A stretch of 64,000 bases of DNA from Anagrus nilaparvatae (taxonomy: Eukaryota; Arthropoda; Insecta; Hymenoptera; Mymaridae), in contig JAKSXM010000272.1 of NCBI GenBank assembly GCA_022575985.1, positions 31,575,501 through 31,639,500 on the forward strand, written 5' to 3'. The notes under the pieces were generated by a model that did no database searches, had not been told where the DNA came from, and saw only the letters and a list, made by a program, of their open reading frames with translations. Each line of letters starts with the position of its first letter. Positions within the stretch are counted from its first letter, which is position 1. A program made the translations under genes and the position numbers. Positions 46,559-64,000 of this stretch are shown here, piece after piece.

Positions 46559-49500
46559 ATGCTTAGCAATCAGGAAAATACTGAATGCTAAGCAATCAGG
46601 TTTCCTTAGTGCTTAGCAATCAGGATTTTCCTTAATGCTTGGCAATCAGGATTTCCTTAATGCTTGGCAATCAGGTTTCCTTAGTGCTTAGCAATCAGGA
46701 TTTTCCTTAATGCTTGGCAATCAGGATTTCCTTAATGCTTGGCAATCAGGTTTCCTTAGTGCTTAGCAATCAGGATTTTCCTTAATGCTTGGCAATCAGG
46801 ATTTCCTTAATGCTTGGCAATCAGGTTTCCTTAGTGCTTAGCAATCAGGATTTCCTTAATGCTTGGCAATCAGGATTTCCTTAATGCTTGGCAATCAGGA
46901 TTTCCTTAATGCTTGGCAATCAGGATTTTCCTTAATGCTTAGCAATCAGGATTTCCTTAATGCTTGGCAATCAGGATTTTCCTTAATGCTTAGCAATCAG
47001 GATTTCCTTAATGCTTGGCAATCAGGAAAATATACTGAATGCTAAGCAATCAGGATTTTCCTTAATGCTTAGCACTCAGGATTTTCCTTAATGCTTGGCA
47101 ATCAGGATTTCCTTAATGCTTGGCAATCAGGTTTCCTTAGTGCTTAGCAATCAGGATTTTCCTTAATGCTTGGCAATCAGGATTTTCCCTAATGCTTGGC
47201 AATCAGGAATTCCTTAATGCTTAGCAATCAGGATTTTCCTTAATGCTTGGCAATCAGGATTTCCTTAATGCTTGGCAATCAGGATTTTCCTTAATGCTTA
47301 GCAATCAGGATTTTCCTTAATGCTTGGCAATCAGGATATCCTTAATGCTTGGCAATCAGGTTTCCTTAGTGCTTAGCAATCAGGATTTTCCTTAATGCTT
47401 GGCAATCAGGATTTCCTTAATGCTTGGCAATCAGGTTTCCTTAGTGCTTAGCAATCAGGATTTTCCTTAATGCTTGGCAATCAGGATTTCCTTAATGCTT
47501 GGCAATCAGGTTTCCTTAGTGCTTAGCAATCAGGATTTTCCTTAATGCTTGGCAATCAGGATTTCCTTAATGCTTGGCAATCAGGTTTCCTTAGTGCTTA
47601 GCAATCAGGATTTTCCTTAATGCTTGGCAATCAGGATTTCCTTAATGCTTGGCAATCAGGTTTCCTTAGTGCTTAGCAATCAGGATTTTCCTTAATGCTT
47701 GGCAATCAGGATTTCCTTAATGCTTGGCAATCAGGTTTCCTTAGTGCTTAGCAATCAGGATTTCCTTAATGCTTGGCAATCAGGATTTCCTTAATGCTTG
47801 GCAATCAGGATTTCCTTAATGCTTGGCAATCAGGATTTTCCTTAATGCTTAGCAATCAGGATTTCCTTAATGCTTGGCAATCAGGATTTTCCTTAATGCT
47901 TAGCAATCAGGATTTCCTTAATGCTTGGCAATCAGGAAAATATACTGAATGCTAAGCAATCAGGATTTTCCTTAATGCTTAGCACTCAGGATTTTCCTTA
48001 ATGCTTGGCAATCAGGATTTCCTTAATGCTTGGCAATCAGGTTTCCTTAGTGCTTAGCAATCAGGATTTTCCTTAATGCTTGGCAATCAGGATTTTCCCT
48101 AATGCTTGGCAATCAGGAATTCCTTAATGCTTAGCAATCAGGATTTTCCTTAATGCTTGGCAATCAGGATTTCCTTAATGCTTGGCAATCAGGATTTTCC
48201 TTAATGCTTAGCAATCAGGATTTTCCTTAATGCTTGGCAATCAGGATATCCTTAATGCTTGGCAATCAGGTTTCCTTAGTGCTTAGCAATCAGGATTTTC
48301 CTTAATGCTTGGCAATCAGGATTTCCTTAATGCTTGGCAATCAGGTTTCCTTAGTGCTTAGCAATCAGGATTTTCCTTAATGCTTGGCAATCAGGATTTT
48401 CCTTAATGCTTAGCAATCAGGATTTTCCTTAATGCTTGGCAATCAGGATTTCCTTAATGCTTGGCAATCAGGTTTCCTTAGTGCTTGGCAATCAGGATTT
48501 CCTTAATGCTTGGCAATCAGGATTTTCCTTAATGCTTAGCAATCAGGATTTTCCTTAATGCTTGGCAATCAGGATATCCTTAATGCTTGGCAATCAGGTT
48601 TCCTTAGTGCTTAGCAATCAGGATTTTCCTTAATGCTTGGCAATCAGGATTTCCTTAATGCTTGGCAATCAGGTTTCCTTAGTGCTTAGCAATCAGGATT
48701 TTCCTTAATGCTTGGCAATCAGGATTTCCTTAATGCTTGGCAATCAGGTTTCCTTAGTGCTTAGCAATCAGGATTTCCTTAATGCTTGGCAATCAGGATT
48801 TCCTTAATGCTTGGCAATCAGGATTTCCTTAATGCTTGGCAATCAGGATTTTCCTTAATGCTTAGCAATCAGGATTTCCTTAATGCTTGGCAATCAGGAT
48901 TTTCCTTAATGCTTAGCAATCAGGATTTCCTTAATGCTTGGCAATCAGGAAAATATACTGAATGCTAAGCAATCAGGATTTTCCTTAATGCTTAGCACTC
49001 AGGATTTTCCTTAATGCTTGGCAATCAGGATTTCCTTAATGCTTGGCAATCAGGTTTCCTTAGTGCTTAGCAATCAGGATTTTCCTTAATGCTTGGCAAT
49101 CAGGATTTTCCCTAATGCTTGGCAATCAGGAATTCCTTAATGCTTAGCAATCAGGATTTTCCTTAATGCTTGGCAATCAGGATTTCCTTAATGCTTGGCA
49201 ATCAGGATTTTCCTTAATGCTTAGCAATCAGGATTTTCCTTAATGCTTGGCAATCAGGATATCCTTAATGCTTAGCACTCAGGATTTTCCTTAATGCTTG
49301 GCAATCAGGATTTCCTTAATGCTTGGCAATCAGGATTTTCCCTAATGCTTGGCAATCAGGAATTCCTTAATGCTTAGCAATCAGGATTTTCCTTAATGCT
49401 TGGCAATCAGGATTTCCTTAATGCTTGGCAATCAGGATTTTCCTTAATGCTTAGCAATCAGGATTTCCTTAATGCTTGGCAATCAGGATTTCCTTAATGC

Positions 49501-52143
49501 TTGGCAATCAGGTTTCCTTAGTGCTTAGCAATCAGGATTTTCCTTAATGCTTGGCAATCAGGATTTCCTTAATGCTTGGCAATCAGGTTTCCTTAGTGCT
49601 TAGCAATCAGGATTTTCCTTAATGCTTGGCAATCAGGATTTCCTTAATGCTTGGCAATCAGGTTTCCTTAGTGCTTAGCAATCAGGATTTCCTTAATGCT
49701 TGGCAATCAGGATTTCCTTAATGCTTGGCAATCAGGATTTCCTTAATGCTTGGCAATCAGGATTTTCCTTAATGCTTAGCAATCAGGATTTTCCTTAATG
49801 CTTGGCAATCAGGATATCCTTAATGCTTGGCAATCAGGTTTCCTTAGTGCTTAGCAATCAGGATTTTCCTTAATGCTTAGCACTCAGGATTTTCCTTAAT
49901 GCTTGGCAATCAGGATTTCCTTAATGCTTGGAAATCAGGTTTCCTTAGTGCTTAGCAATCAGGATTTTCCTTAATGCTTGGCAATCAGGATTTTCCTTAA
50001 TGCTTAGCAATCAGGATTTCCTTCATGCTTTGCAATCAGGAAAATATACTGAATGCTAAGCAATCAGGATTTTCCTTAATGCTTGGCAATCAGGATTTCC
50101 TTAATGCTTGGCAATCAGGTTTCCTTAGTGCTTAGCAATCAGGATTTTCCTTAATGCTTGGCAATCAGGATTTCCTTAATGCTTGGCAATCAGGTTTCCT
50201 TAGTGCTTAGCAATCAGGATTTCCTTAATGCTTGGCAATCAGGATTTCCTTAATGCTTGGCAATCAGGATTTCCTTAATACTTGGCAATCAGGATTTTCC
50301 TTAATGCTTAGCAATCAGGATTTTCCTTAATGCTTGGCAATCAGGATTTCCTTAATGCTTGGCAATCAGGTTTCCTTAGTGCTTAGCAATCAGGATTTTC
50401 CTTAATGTTTAGCACTCAGGATTTTCCTTAATGCTTGGCAATCAGGATTTCCTTAATGCTTGGCAATCAGGTTTCCTTAGTGCTTAGCAATCAGGATTTT
50501 CCTTAATGCTTGGCAATCAGGATTTCCTTAATGCTTGGCAATCAGGATTTTCCTTAATGCTTAGCAATCAGGATTTCCTTAATGCTTGGCAATCAGGAAA
50601 ATATACTGAATGCTAAGCAATCAGGATTTTCCTTAATGCTTAGCACTCAGGATTTTCCTTAATGCTTGGCAATCAGGATTTCCTTAATGCTTGGCAATCA
50701 GGATTTTCCCTAATGCTTGGCAATCAGGAATTCCTTAATGCTTAGCAATCAGGATTTTCCTTAATGCTTGGCAATCAGGATTTCCTTAATGCTTGGCAAT
50801 CAGGATTTTCCTTAATGCTTAGCAATCAGGATTTCCTTAATGCTTGGCAATCAGGATTTCCTTAATGCTTGGCAATCAGGTTTCCTTAGTGCTTAGCAAT
50901 CAGGATTTTCCTTAATGCTTGGCAATCAGGATTTCCTTAATGCTTGGCAATCAGGTTTCCTTAGTGCTTAGCAATCAGGATTTTCCTTAATGCTTGGCAA
51001 TCAGGATTTCCTTAATGCTTGGCAATCAGGTTTCCTTAGTGCTTAGCAATCAGGATTTCCTTAATGCTTGGCAATCAGGATTTCCTTAATGCTTGGCAAT
51101 CAGGATTTCCTTAATGCTTGGCAATCAGGATTTTCCTTAATGCTTAGCAATCAGGATTTTTCTTAATGCTTGGCAATCAGGATATCCTTAATGCTTGGCA
51201 ATCAGGTTTCCTTAGTGCTTAGCAATCAGGATTTTCCTTAATGCTTGGCAATCAGGATTTCCTTAATGCTTGGCAATCAGGTTTCCTTAGTGCTTAGCAA
51301 TCAGGATTTTCCTTAATGCTTAGCACTCAGGATTTTCCTTAATGCTTGGCAATCAGGATTTCCTTAATGCTTGGCAATCAGGATTTTCCTTAATGCTTAG
51401 CAATCAGGATTTCCTTCATGCTTGGCAATCAGGAAAATATACTGAATGCTAAGCAATCAGGATTTTCTTTAATGCTTAGCACTCAGGATTTTCCTTAATG
51501 CTTGGCAATCAGGATTTCCTTAATGCTTGGCAATCAGGTTTCCTTAGTGCTTAGCAATCAGGATTTTCCTTAATGCTTGGCAATCAGGATTTCCTTAATG
51601 CTTAGCAATCAGGATTTTCCTTAATGCTTGGCAATCAGGATTTCCTTAATGCTTGGCAATCAGGATTTTCCTTAATGCTTAGCAATCAGGATTTCCTTAA
51701 TGCTTGGCAATCAGGAAAATATACTGAATGCTAAGCAATCAGGATTTTCCTTAATGCTTAGCAATCAGGATTTTCCTTAATGCTTGGCAATCAGGATTTC
51801 CATAATGCTTGGCAATCAGGATTTTCCTTAATGCTTAGCAATCAGGATTTTCTTAATGCTTGGCAATCAGGATTTTCTTTAATGCTTAGCAATCAGGATT
51901 TTCCTTAATGCTTAGCACTCAGGATTTACTTAATGCTTAGCAATCACGATCTTCCTTAATGCTTAGCAAACAGGGTTTTCCTTAATGCTTAGCAATCAGT
52001 ATCTCCTTAATGCTTAGCAATCAGGACTTCCTTAATGCTTGGCAATCAGGATTTCCTTAATGCTTGGCAATCAGGAAAATACTGAATGCTATGATATCAG
52101 GATTTCCTCAATGCTTAGCAATCAGGATTTTCCTTAATGCTTA
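46559..52143 (-). repeat. Right satellite array with higher-order repeats
   Basis: About 5.6 kb of the same monomer in opposite orientation (TTAATGCTTGGCAATCAGG plus 4-7 bp). Identical multi-monomer blocks recur: the segment at 46863-47045 is repeated exactly at 47773-47955 and 48786-48968 (spacings 910 and 1013 bp). A marker variant, AAAATATACTGAATGCTAAG, recurs near 47034, 47934, 48948, 50038, 50594, 51431 and 51714. The 60-codon frames in the repeated blocks are repeat artefacts. Confidence 0.95.
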
Positions 52144-52835
52144 CCCCTTCTTAATAAAATGAAACATGTTCAATGTTTAAACTAAAATTTTTGCAGCAAA
52201 TTGAAAATTGATTAATATGTTTCGAAAAATTTCTACAACCTTCAAGTTTCCAAAAATTCTTTACTCGTCTCATTTTCTTGCGTTGTTTTTAAGAAATCGC
52301 TTTGCAAAGTTAACATTATTAATGATCTTTTTTATAAAATTATATAATTGGGACTTCGACCTTAAATTATCATATAAAAATTAACATATAAAATTTTTCA
52401 TCGAAATGGCTATGCAGATGCATAAAATATTCTGCACAAATTCAAAAAAAAAAAAAATGGTTGTTTATCTGTAACCTTAGAAAGCATTATATATATATAT
52501 TTATATATATATTTATATTAACATATAAAATTTTTCATTTTTGCTTTATTTTTATTTTATTTTTTTTTTCTTGCTATTAATAAATATAATTATTAGTTTA
52601 TGTGTTGGTTATTTACAGGTTATTTTCATATTAAAATAATTATTATCATAATTTTCTGTTACGCTTTTTTTTATATTTATATTTTGTGAATTTGGGTTAT
52701 AAATTCAAACTTAAAAAAAAAAATCAATAAAAACAAACTCCGGGCTTCCGTATTTGTTTATTTATGAAATGTTAGGCTAGGTTAAATCGGGCAAAATAAT
52801 CGGGCAAATCTCAGGAGGCACAATTTCACTGACCC
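52144..52835 (-). repeat. Right outer terminal inverted repeat
   Basis: Complement of the left outer TIR, ending CACTGACCC. It carries a local ~45-bp difference near 52617-52660 (ACAGGTTATTTTCATATT...) absent from the left arm, so the arms are not fully homogenised. Confidence 0.9.
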
Positions 52836-54697
52836 TTTTTTTTTTTAAGTGTAATACCTAGTTTATTGAAAATTTTTTTCTAAAAATTTGTTAAATAAAA
52901 AACATTAAATCACAGCAACATTTTTTTTCTTATAAAATACGGTATTTAACTTTTTTTTATGAAATACTGATATCTCAAATTATAATTTTTATTAGATAAA
53001 ATAGACCATTATAAATATTTTGCTATTGTTAATGAGGAACCATAGTGCCAATCACTTGGCAGCGTTTTTTATTTGGTTAACATTTTAACTGTATTAGTTA
53101 TAATGTAAATTCTTTTTAGATACAATCAATTAATCGTGATCATCGACCGGCCCAAATCTTAAAATGCTTAAAATAGCATTTATTGTCGATTTTGAGGTCA
53201 ATCCGCCATTTTTAGCCCACTATTTTGAAAATTAAAAATCTGACCTCAGAATCGTCATAACTGGTCCGAAAAACTTATAAGTTTTAGACAACGTAAATCT
53301 GCTTAAAACATCATAAGTCGCCGTTTCTGAGGTTAGAAATACGCCATTTTGAGTCTGCCATTTTGGTCAGCGACCCCGAAAACCTTATTGGGGTACCAAA
53401 AATAGGCTCAATTTGCAATTGTTTTTAAGATATTACCAATTTTGCTAATTTTTCGCTGATTTTTTATTATATAGCGTCGATTACTTAAAACTGGCCATCC
53501 GAAAATGGATGAAATCTTCAAAATCGGTTTCAGCGACAAAAAATACATAACATTGCTGGCGCCTTGACTAAATATAGTTAAATACGTTTTTAAAAATAAA
53601 AATAATATAATTTTCCGGATTTCCCTATTAAATTCAAAACTTTCCACTTTTCTGATGAAAAATCTGAACTCCTGCTAAAAAATCTCCCACGGATACCTAT
53701 TTATAAATCAGTATGTTAATTTTAAATTGATTGAGAACCAAAGTGAAATTTATGCTCATACTACCGCAATATTAAGAATTTTTTTTCTTTTACAATTACC
53801 TATTTTTGAAAAAAGAAAACATTTTTTTAAACGAAAAAATCATTAATTTTTTATAAATCTAGGAAAACCCGAATTTGAAAAGACGAAGGCTTATTTTTTT
53901 GTATATTAAACATTTCTTTAGTAGAGGACAAGAAAGAATTTAGCTGAATTTTCATGACTGATTGTCATGCAGAAGTAAGCTTTTAGGAAAAAATAAAGTA
54001 AAAATACAATATAAATGGAATTTAAAAATTTTATTACTTAATATAAATAATAATACATACATACATTATAAAATAATCTAAGCTTAATATTTTAAGTTAA
54101 AGTACTCGAATTACAGTTGAAAAAATCTTGAAAAAAAAGAAAAAAAAAGAAAAAAAAAATTGAATGAAATTTTGCTAAGAGAGTTTTTTTTAAAAAAATA
54201 TATAATCACATAATTTATTTGAATATTTACAATATATATATATAAATAACAATCGAGCCAGAGCACAGCGTCCGAGTATAGGATAAGAAAATAGTAATTC
54301 TTATTTATATATATTATTGAGATATTGAGAAAAAAAGAATTTCATTGAGATTTTATTTTTTCTAATACTATCAACTCGATATCACTATAATAGTTTTCGA
54401 TTTATAAAATATAGCGAAAATGACTTAGTTGGGAAAAAGGAGGAAAAAGAGCGAGAAGATTTAAAAGACTAAAAAGTATAAAACATCACAAGTAATCTGA
54501 ATTTACAGGTGTCGTTAGAATGAAAGATTAAAAGAAAGATTAATTATTATAGTAGAGAGAAGGTTCAAGTAATAAGAATTGGTATAAGCGTACAAAAAAA
54601 TCCTTTGCATTAATGTTAAAGCAGTGTAGAATTGCACAAGCGATAGAGATAGAGATGCGTTAAGCAATGTTAGAAGCCAGCTAATGCATTCGTTATT
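52836..54697. other. Remainder of T-rich repeat and other repeat-like DNA
   Basis: The T-rich unit interrupted at 42817 resumes here (AAGTGTAATACCTAG) and fades by about 53030. At 53130-53420 there is a different block with phrases such as CGCCATTTTGAGTCTGCCAT that suggest an old dispersed repeat. No coding exon is seen; the 79-codon minus frame at 53.4-53.6 kb is unsupported. The part beyond about 54.2 kb may be 3'UTR of an alternative SERCA transcript. Confidence 0.5.
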
Positions 54698-54726
54698 TTA
54701 ATAGCCCCATGGTATTAGATGGTCCA
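54698..54726 (-). CDS. SERCA: Candidate alternative terminal exon of SERCA
   Basis: A TTGTTACAG acceptor is followed by nine codons and TAA. Joined in phase 1 to the internal donor at 58074 it would end the pump with ITD-VDHLIPWGY instead of the longer hydrophobic tail. Insect and vertebrate SERCA genes are known to produce short and long C-termini from this very position. The join is inferred from phase and position only. Confidence 0.35.
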
Positions 54727-57700
54727 CTGTAACAAGAAAATTATTTTCATTAGTACTAGATTACGATTAGGAGATTATTAAGAGATAGAGAGAGAGAGAG
54801 AGAGAGAGTTATAATTAAAAGTTATATCGATTCTTTTTCTTTTTCTTCTTTTTTCCCCGGTCCCACTTTTCATTCATTTATTCGCATCAAAGGACAAGCT
54901 ATTAAGGCTCAATAAGCCTTTTATTTTTAATATTTATAATTTAATATGGAATATATTCTTGCTCGATCTCCTTCTAGCATAATTATAGCTTTCATTCTTT
55001 AAACTTTTTATTTTTATCAATTAATTTATTATTATTTTCGAAGACTTTGCTTTATACTGCCATTTACATCACCGGTTTTACTTCAGGCGAAACTGTAAAC
55101 AAATAATTTTCAATTTTTTTTTTCGTTTCTCAAATTTTGCCAGGTATTAAAATAAATATTGGCGCGAAAAGCAACTGTTAGTCTCTCTTTTATTTAGTTT
55201 AGCTCGTTTACCTTTTTTTCTTTTTACACTTAGGCCAGTTCAGTAGCTCTCAGATTCCATTACCATTCTCGTCGTACTTTTTTTGAACTCAGCAGGCAAG
55301 GAATGATTATTGGAATAATGTAAATTGGTATTGAGTTTTCTTTGGAAAATATAATAATTACAAGGTATTACGATAAAGCATCTTACATAGTTTCTAACAA
55401 GTTTTACCAACTTTATCTTTTATCGTAATACCTGAATTCATTTCCATTGCAATTTAATTTTGACTTTTATACCACAGCAAATCACGTTCCATGACTTTTA
55501 CTGGTGAATAGTGAGAAGGTTATAGAAGGAATAAGTATATATTAGTTTTTAATTGATATAATTAGTAATTTTATTGAATATAAAATCTATTTGTTTTTTT
55601 TCATGCAGTAAAATTTGATAAAATAAATAATGTAAATACATATATTTACTTGAGCACTCATTTAAATTATTACAATTAAGGAACTCGAAGATAAAGATTT
55701 TTAAATTCTTAAAATCCTATATTATTTACACAATCTACTAAGTTAAAATCTAAGTAAGTAGTATTGAAATATTAAAAATTCTTTTCTTCGCATTGTTCCC
55801 AACAAATTAACAAAAGGAATTGATATGGTAAAAAAGGACTATGAATACTTACATCGAATAACAGCATGATTCTCATTTTATTTTCTTAAATAAATGCAAT
55901 GCACAGGAAAATTACTCTGGAAGCCAATTTTTTCTTTCTTTTCTTCCTAATTTAGTAAATAAAAAACCCCTCAAAAATTCATTTTAGGCAGGTTCATATA
56001 GCATAGCTAGACCTTACTACTCGATATTTTCAAAAATATTACAGATTTTTAAATTTCCGAACTAGCAAATCTATTAGAAATCAAATGGCTGACTTCCAGA
56101 GTAAATTCCAGCTCATTTTAATAAAAATTTGTCCTTTTAGTACATTCATGGTAGGTTTAAGAGTAACGAAAATAGAAAACGTATTTCTGTTTTGAGGATT
56201 ATATTTGTTACAAGTTGTTGTCTAAAGTTACCAGAAAATTTTGGAGAGCTAAAGAGATCATTTTTTCTATTTTCTTGATTATCTCAAAAACTATTAAAAA
56301 AACGAAAAATTATCTAGAGTAAAAAAGAAAGCTAAGAAAATTTTACAAAAAAAAAGATTATACATTTTTCATAAAAAATTAATTTTTTTGTTCAAGTTTT
56401 CTTGCCACTGACGAAGAAAAATTATGTTTTGCCCTTGGCCGTAAAAAATAATTCCCCAGATCAAAGCACGTTGAATATAAAAATGATCCCACGTTTGGGT
56501 AAAAGTTAAACTTAAATGTAGGCAAAAAATATTAAAATAATAAGCACAAATGAAAAATTAATTGTTTTTTTAAATTACTGATTTTTGAACATTGTGAATT
56601 TTTTAAATTGGCTATTACTCAAAAATAAATTTATTAAACGAAGATTTAATTAATTTTTTTTTTTTTTAATTTTCTCAGTTTTCTTGTTTATTTCACACAA
56701 TTTTTTGTATTTTTTAGTATTTTTGAAGATATTTGAAAAAAATCAATAATTGTTTACTTAATTCCCAAATTTTTGGACAATGCAACCCGGATTTCACTGG
56801 TAACTTCATTTTACCTTTGTTTACTAGTTTGAAGAAAACTAATTTTTCACCAACTGAACCATTTTTTAATTTGTAAGTTCGAGCCTATTTCAACCCCACC
56901 ACGAATGTAATTCTTATTTCCAGTCAAATTTTTTATAAATAAAGCATTTTAAAATTTTATTACAAAAAGATTGTTAAATCAAAAAATAAAGGCATGCATA
57001 AGTATCAATTCTATTAAGCTTAAGGGACCACAAGCCAATAAATATAGATAAAAAACCCTGCGGAAATGGCTAAAGCCTACAAAAAGTACATACAAAAAAA
57101 AATTGATTTTATATTAGTAAATTGGATTAAAGGAATTAAATAATTTTGTATTCAGGAGAAAGAAAATTAAATTCTCTTTCAGATAAAATCAATTTTTTTT
57201 GCATCAGCTTTTTGTAACCCGTAAACCAATTGCGCAAAAATTTACATGTTATTAGCATATCTATATATTTCCTCGCAACCCCTTAAGACAAAATAATGTT
57301 AACAAATTAATTAATGAAATTTATTTAAAAAAAATAAATAAAACCTAAAACTTTTTTTTCATCACTTCAAAATTCATTCAATAAATAAATTAAGCCTAAC
57401 TGATTTTTACCGCCACAAAGTTCATTCAAAGCTAAATTTACAGCTAAACAGATTATGTACAATTGAATATTAAAATTTTTATTGTTATGATTATATTATA
57501 TTCTTTTTTTTTCTTCAAAATGATTCATATATCAGCTTGCCTTTATAAAACGTTACTTCAATTTAGTGCAGAGTTTAAAATTACTCACTAATTACAATAA
57601 TAAAAAGTATTAATGATGAACGCTAAGGGTTATAAATTTTAAATTTAGGCATTATGTAGGTTACCTTTCATTAATATCAATAACGTTAAAAAGGCACTTT

Positions 57701-57991
57701 TATCTATAAAATTGTTTTTGAGAATCTATACTAGTAAACGCATAAACAACAAATAAAAACATCATCACTGTCTGTCATAAAATTTTCACAGTGATTTTTT
57801 TTTAATATGCTAATCAAAAAAGCAAATCTCGCTTCCAATTGCACACATTTCATTAATTCATTATTATTATTCTTCCCCTCGCAGAGAGAAATGGTTTTTT
57901 TTTTCAACTCTTAGGTTAAATGCAACTGTAATGTCCAAGGAATTGAGCTTGGATTATGTAACAAAGGCATTTTTTACACCTATTGGATTTT
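54727..57991 (-). other. SERCA 3' region / last intron of the short isoform
   Basis: About 3.3 kb without recognised exons apart from the candidate just downstream. It holds a (GA)n tract near 54785-54808 and a partial copy of the 28-29 kb hairpin repeat at about 56403-56465 (CCACTGACGAAGAAAAATTA and CCTTGGCCGTAAAAAATAAT). The 3'UTR of the long isoform starts at 57991. Confidence 0.5.

Positions 57992-64000
<6,009 letters not shown>

Larger units (their letters stand above)
42818..52835. mobile_element. ~10-kb foldback-type element with satellite-filled arms
   Basis: The ends are GGGTCAGTGAAATTGTGCC and its exact complement GGCACAATTTCACTGACCC. Order: outer TIR (42818-43472 and 52144-52835), oppositely oriented satellite arrays (43473-45164 and 46559-52143), inner inverted repeat (45165-45348 and 46374-46558), single-copy core (45349-46373). 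The flanks are T8 on the left and T11 on the right, consistent with an 8-bp poly-T target duplication. The architecture resembles Drosophila Foldback/Galileo elements (long TIRs with tandem repeats, little coding capacity), but the terminal sequence is not one I recognise. An 8-bp duplication would fit hAT-, P- or Merlin-like transposases; superfamily is unresolved. The long right array may owe some of its length to later amplification. Confidence 0.88.

Noticed and set aside
46863..48968. Three identical 60-codon open frames on the plus strand
   Set aside because: They are translations of exactly repeated satellite blocks and have no start context or non-repeat sequence; not genes.
43473..52143. 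CRISPR-like appearance of regularly spaced short repeats
   Set aside because: The units are head-to-tail with only 4-7 bp variable linkers and no unique spacers, and the host is an insect; it is a satellite.

Overview
The window is nuclear DNA from an insect. It is very AT-rich, its genes are split by introns with GT/AG ends, and it carries a myosuppressin-type receptor, a TTK-group BTB locus, the mitochondrial-transport adaptor milton and the SERCA calcium pump. The general character would fit a hymenopteran, but I cannot prove that from the sequence alone. All gene models below come from reading open frames, splice sites and splice phases by eye.

Layout. (1) 1.19-2.20 kb, minus strand: one large exon of a neuropeptide GPCR (myosuppressin/FMRFamide receptor group); TM7 lies in an exon outside the window. 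(2) 5.75-22.16 kb, minus strand: a BTB/POZ locus. Four common exons (BTB domain plus acidic/Ser-rich linker) end in phase 1. They can splice to a two-finger C2H2 exon with its own stop, or to an AT-hook exon that continues either into a four-exon module with its own stop (SAM-like, resembling transposon-linked proteins) or into a three-exon BEN domain. All junction phases agree. (3) 22.2-23.6 kb: a divergent promoter region. (4) 23.6-37.4 kb, plus strand: milton (TRAK family). At least two, probably three, alternative 5' ends all enter the shared HAP1_N coiled-coil exon in phase 1. (5) 38.9-54 kb: a repeat-dominated gap. (6) 54.7-64.0 kb, minus strand: the 3' part of SERCA, whose last exon holds an internal splice donor that could give a second C-terminus.

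The most unusual object is in the gap: a foldback element of about 10 kb (42818-52835). From outside in it has ~650-690 bp terminal inverted repeats, arrays of a ~25-bp satellite in opposite orientation (1.7 kb left, 5.6 kb right), a 184-bp inner inverted repeat, and a ~1.0 kb single-copy core with a decayed, intron-containing gene. It sits inside a ~467-bp T-rich tandem repeat, so a neighbouring repeat unit serves as the empty insertion site; the flanking T-runs fit an ~8-bp target duplication. A 227-bp TTAA-flanked MITE is nested in the left array.

Smaller repeats include several hairpin elements (15.5, 28.2, 28.9, 29.3, 29.6, 39.3-40.4, 59.5 kb), a four-copy 46-bp motif at 8.4-9.9 kb, and a possible Penelope/hammerhead-like tail at 61.0 kb. 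The genes are not an operon; they are independent neighbours with roles in signalling, transcription, mitochondrial transport and calcium handling.
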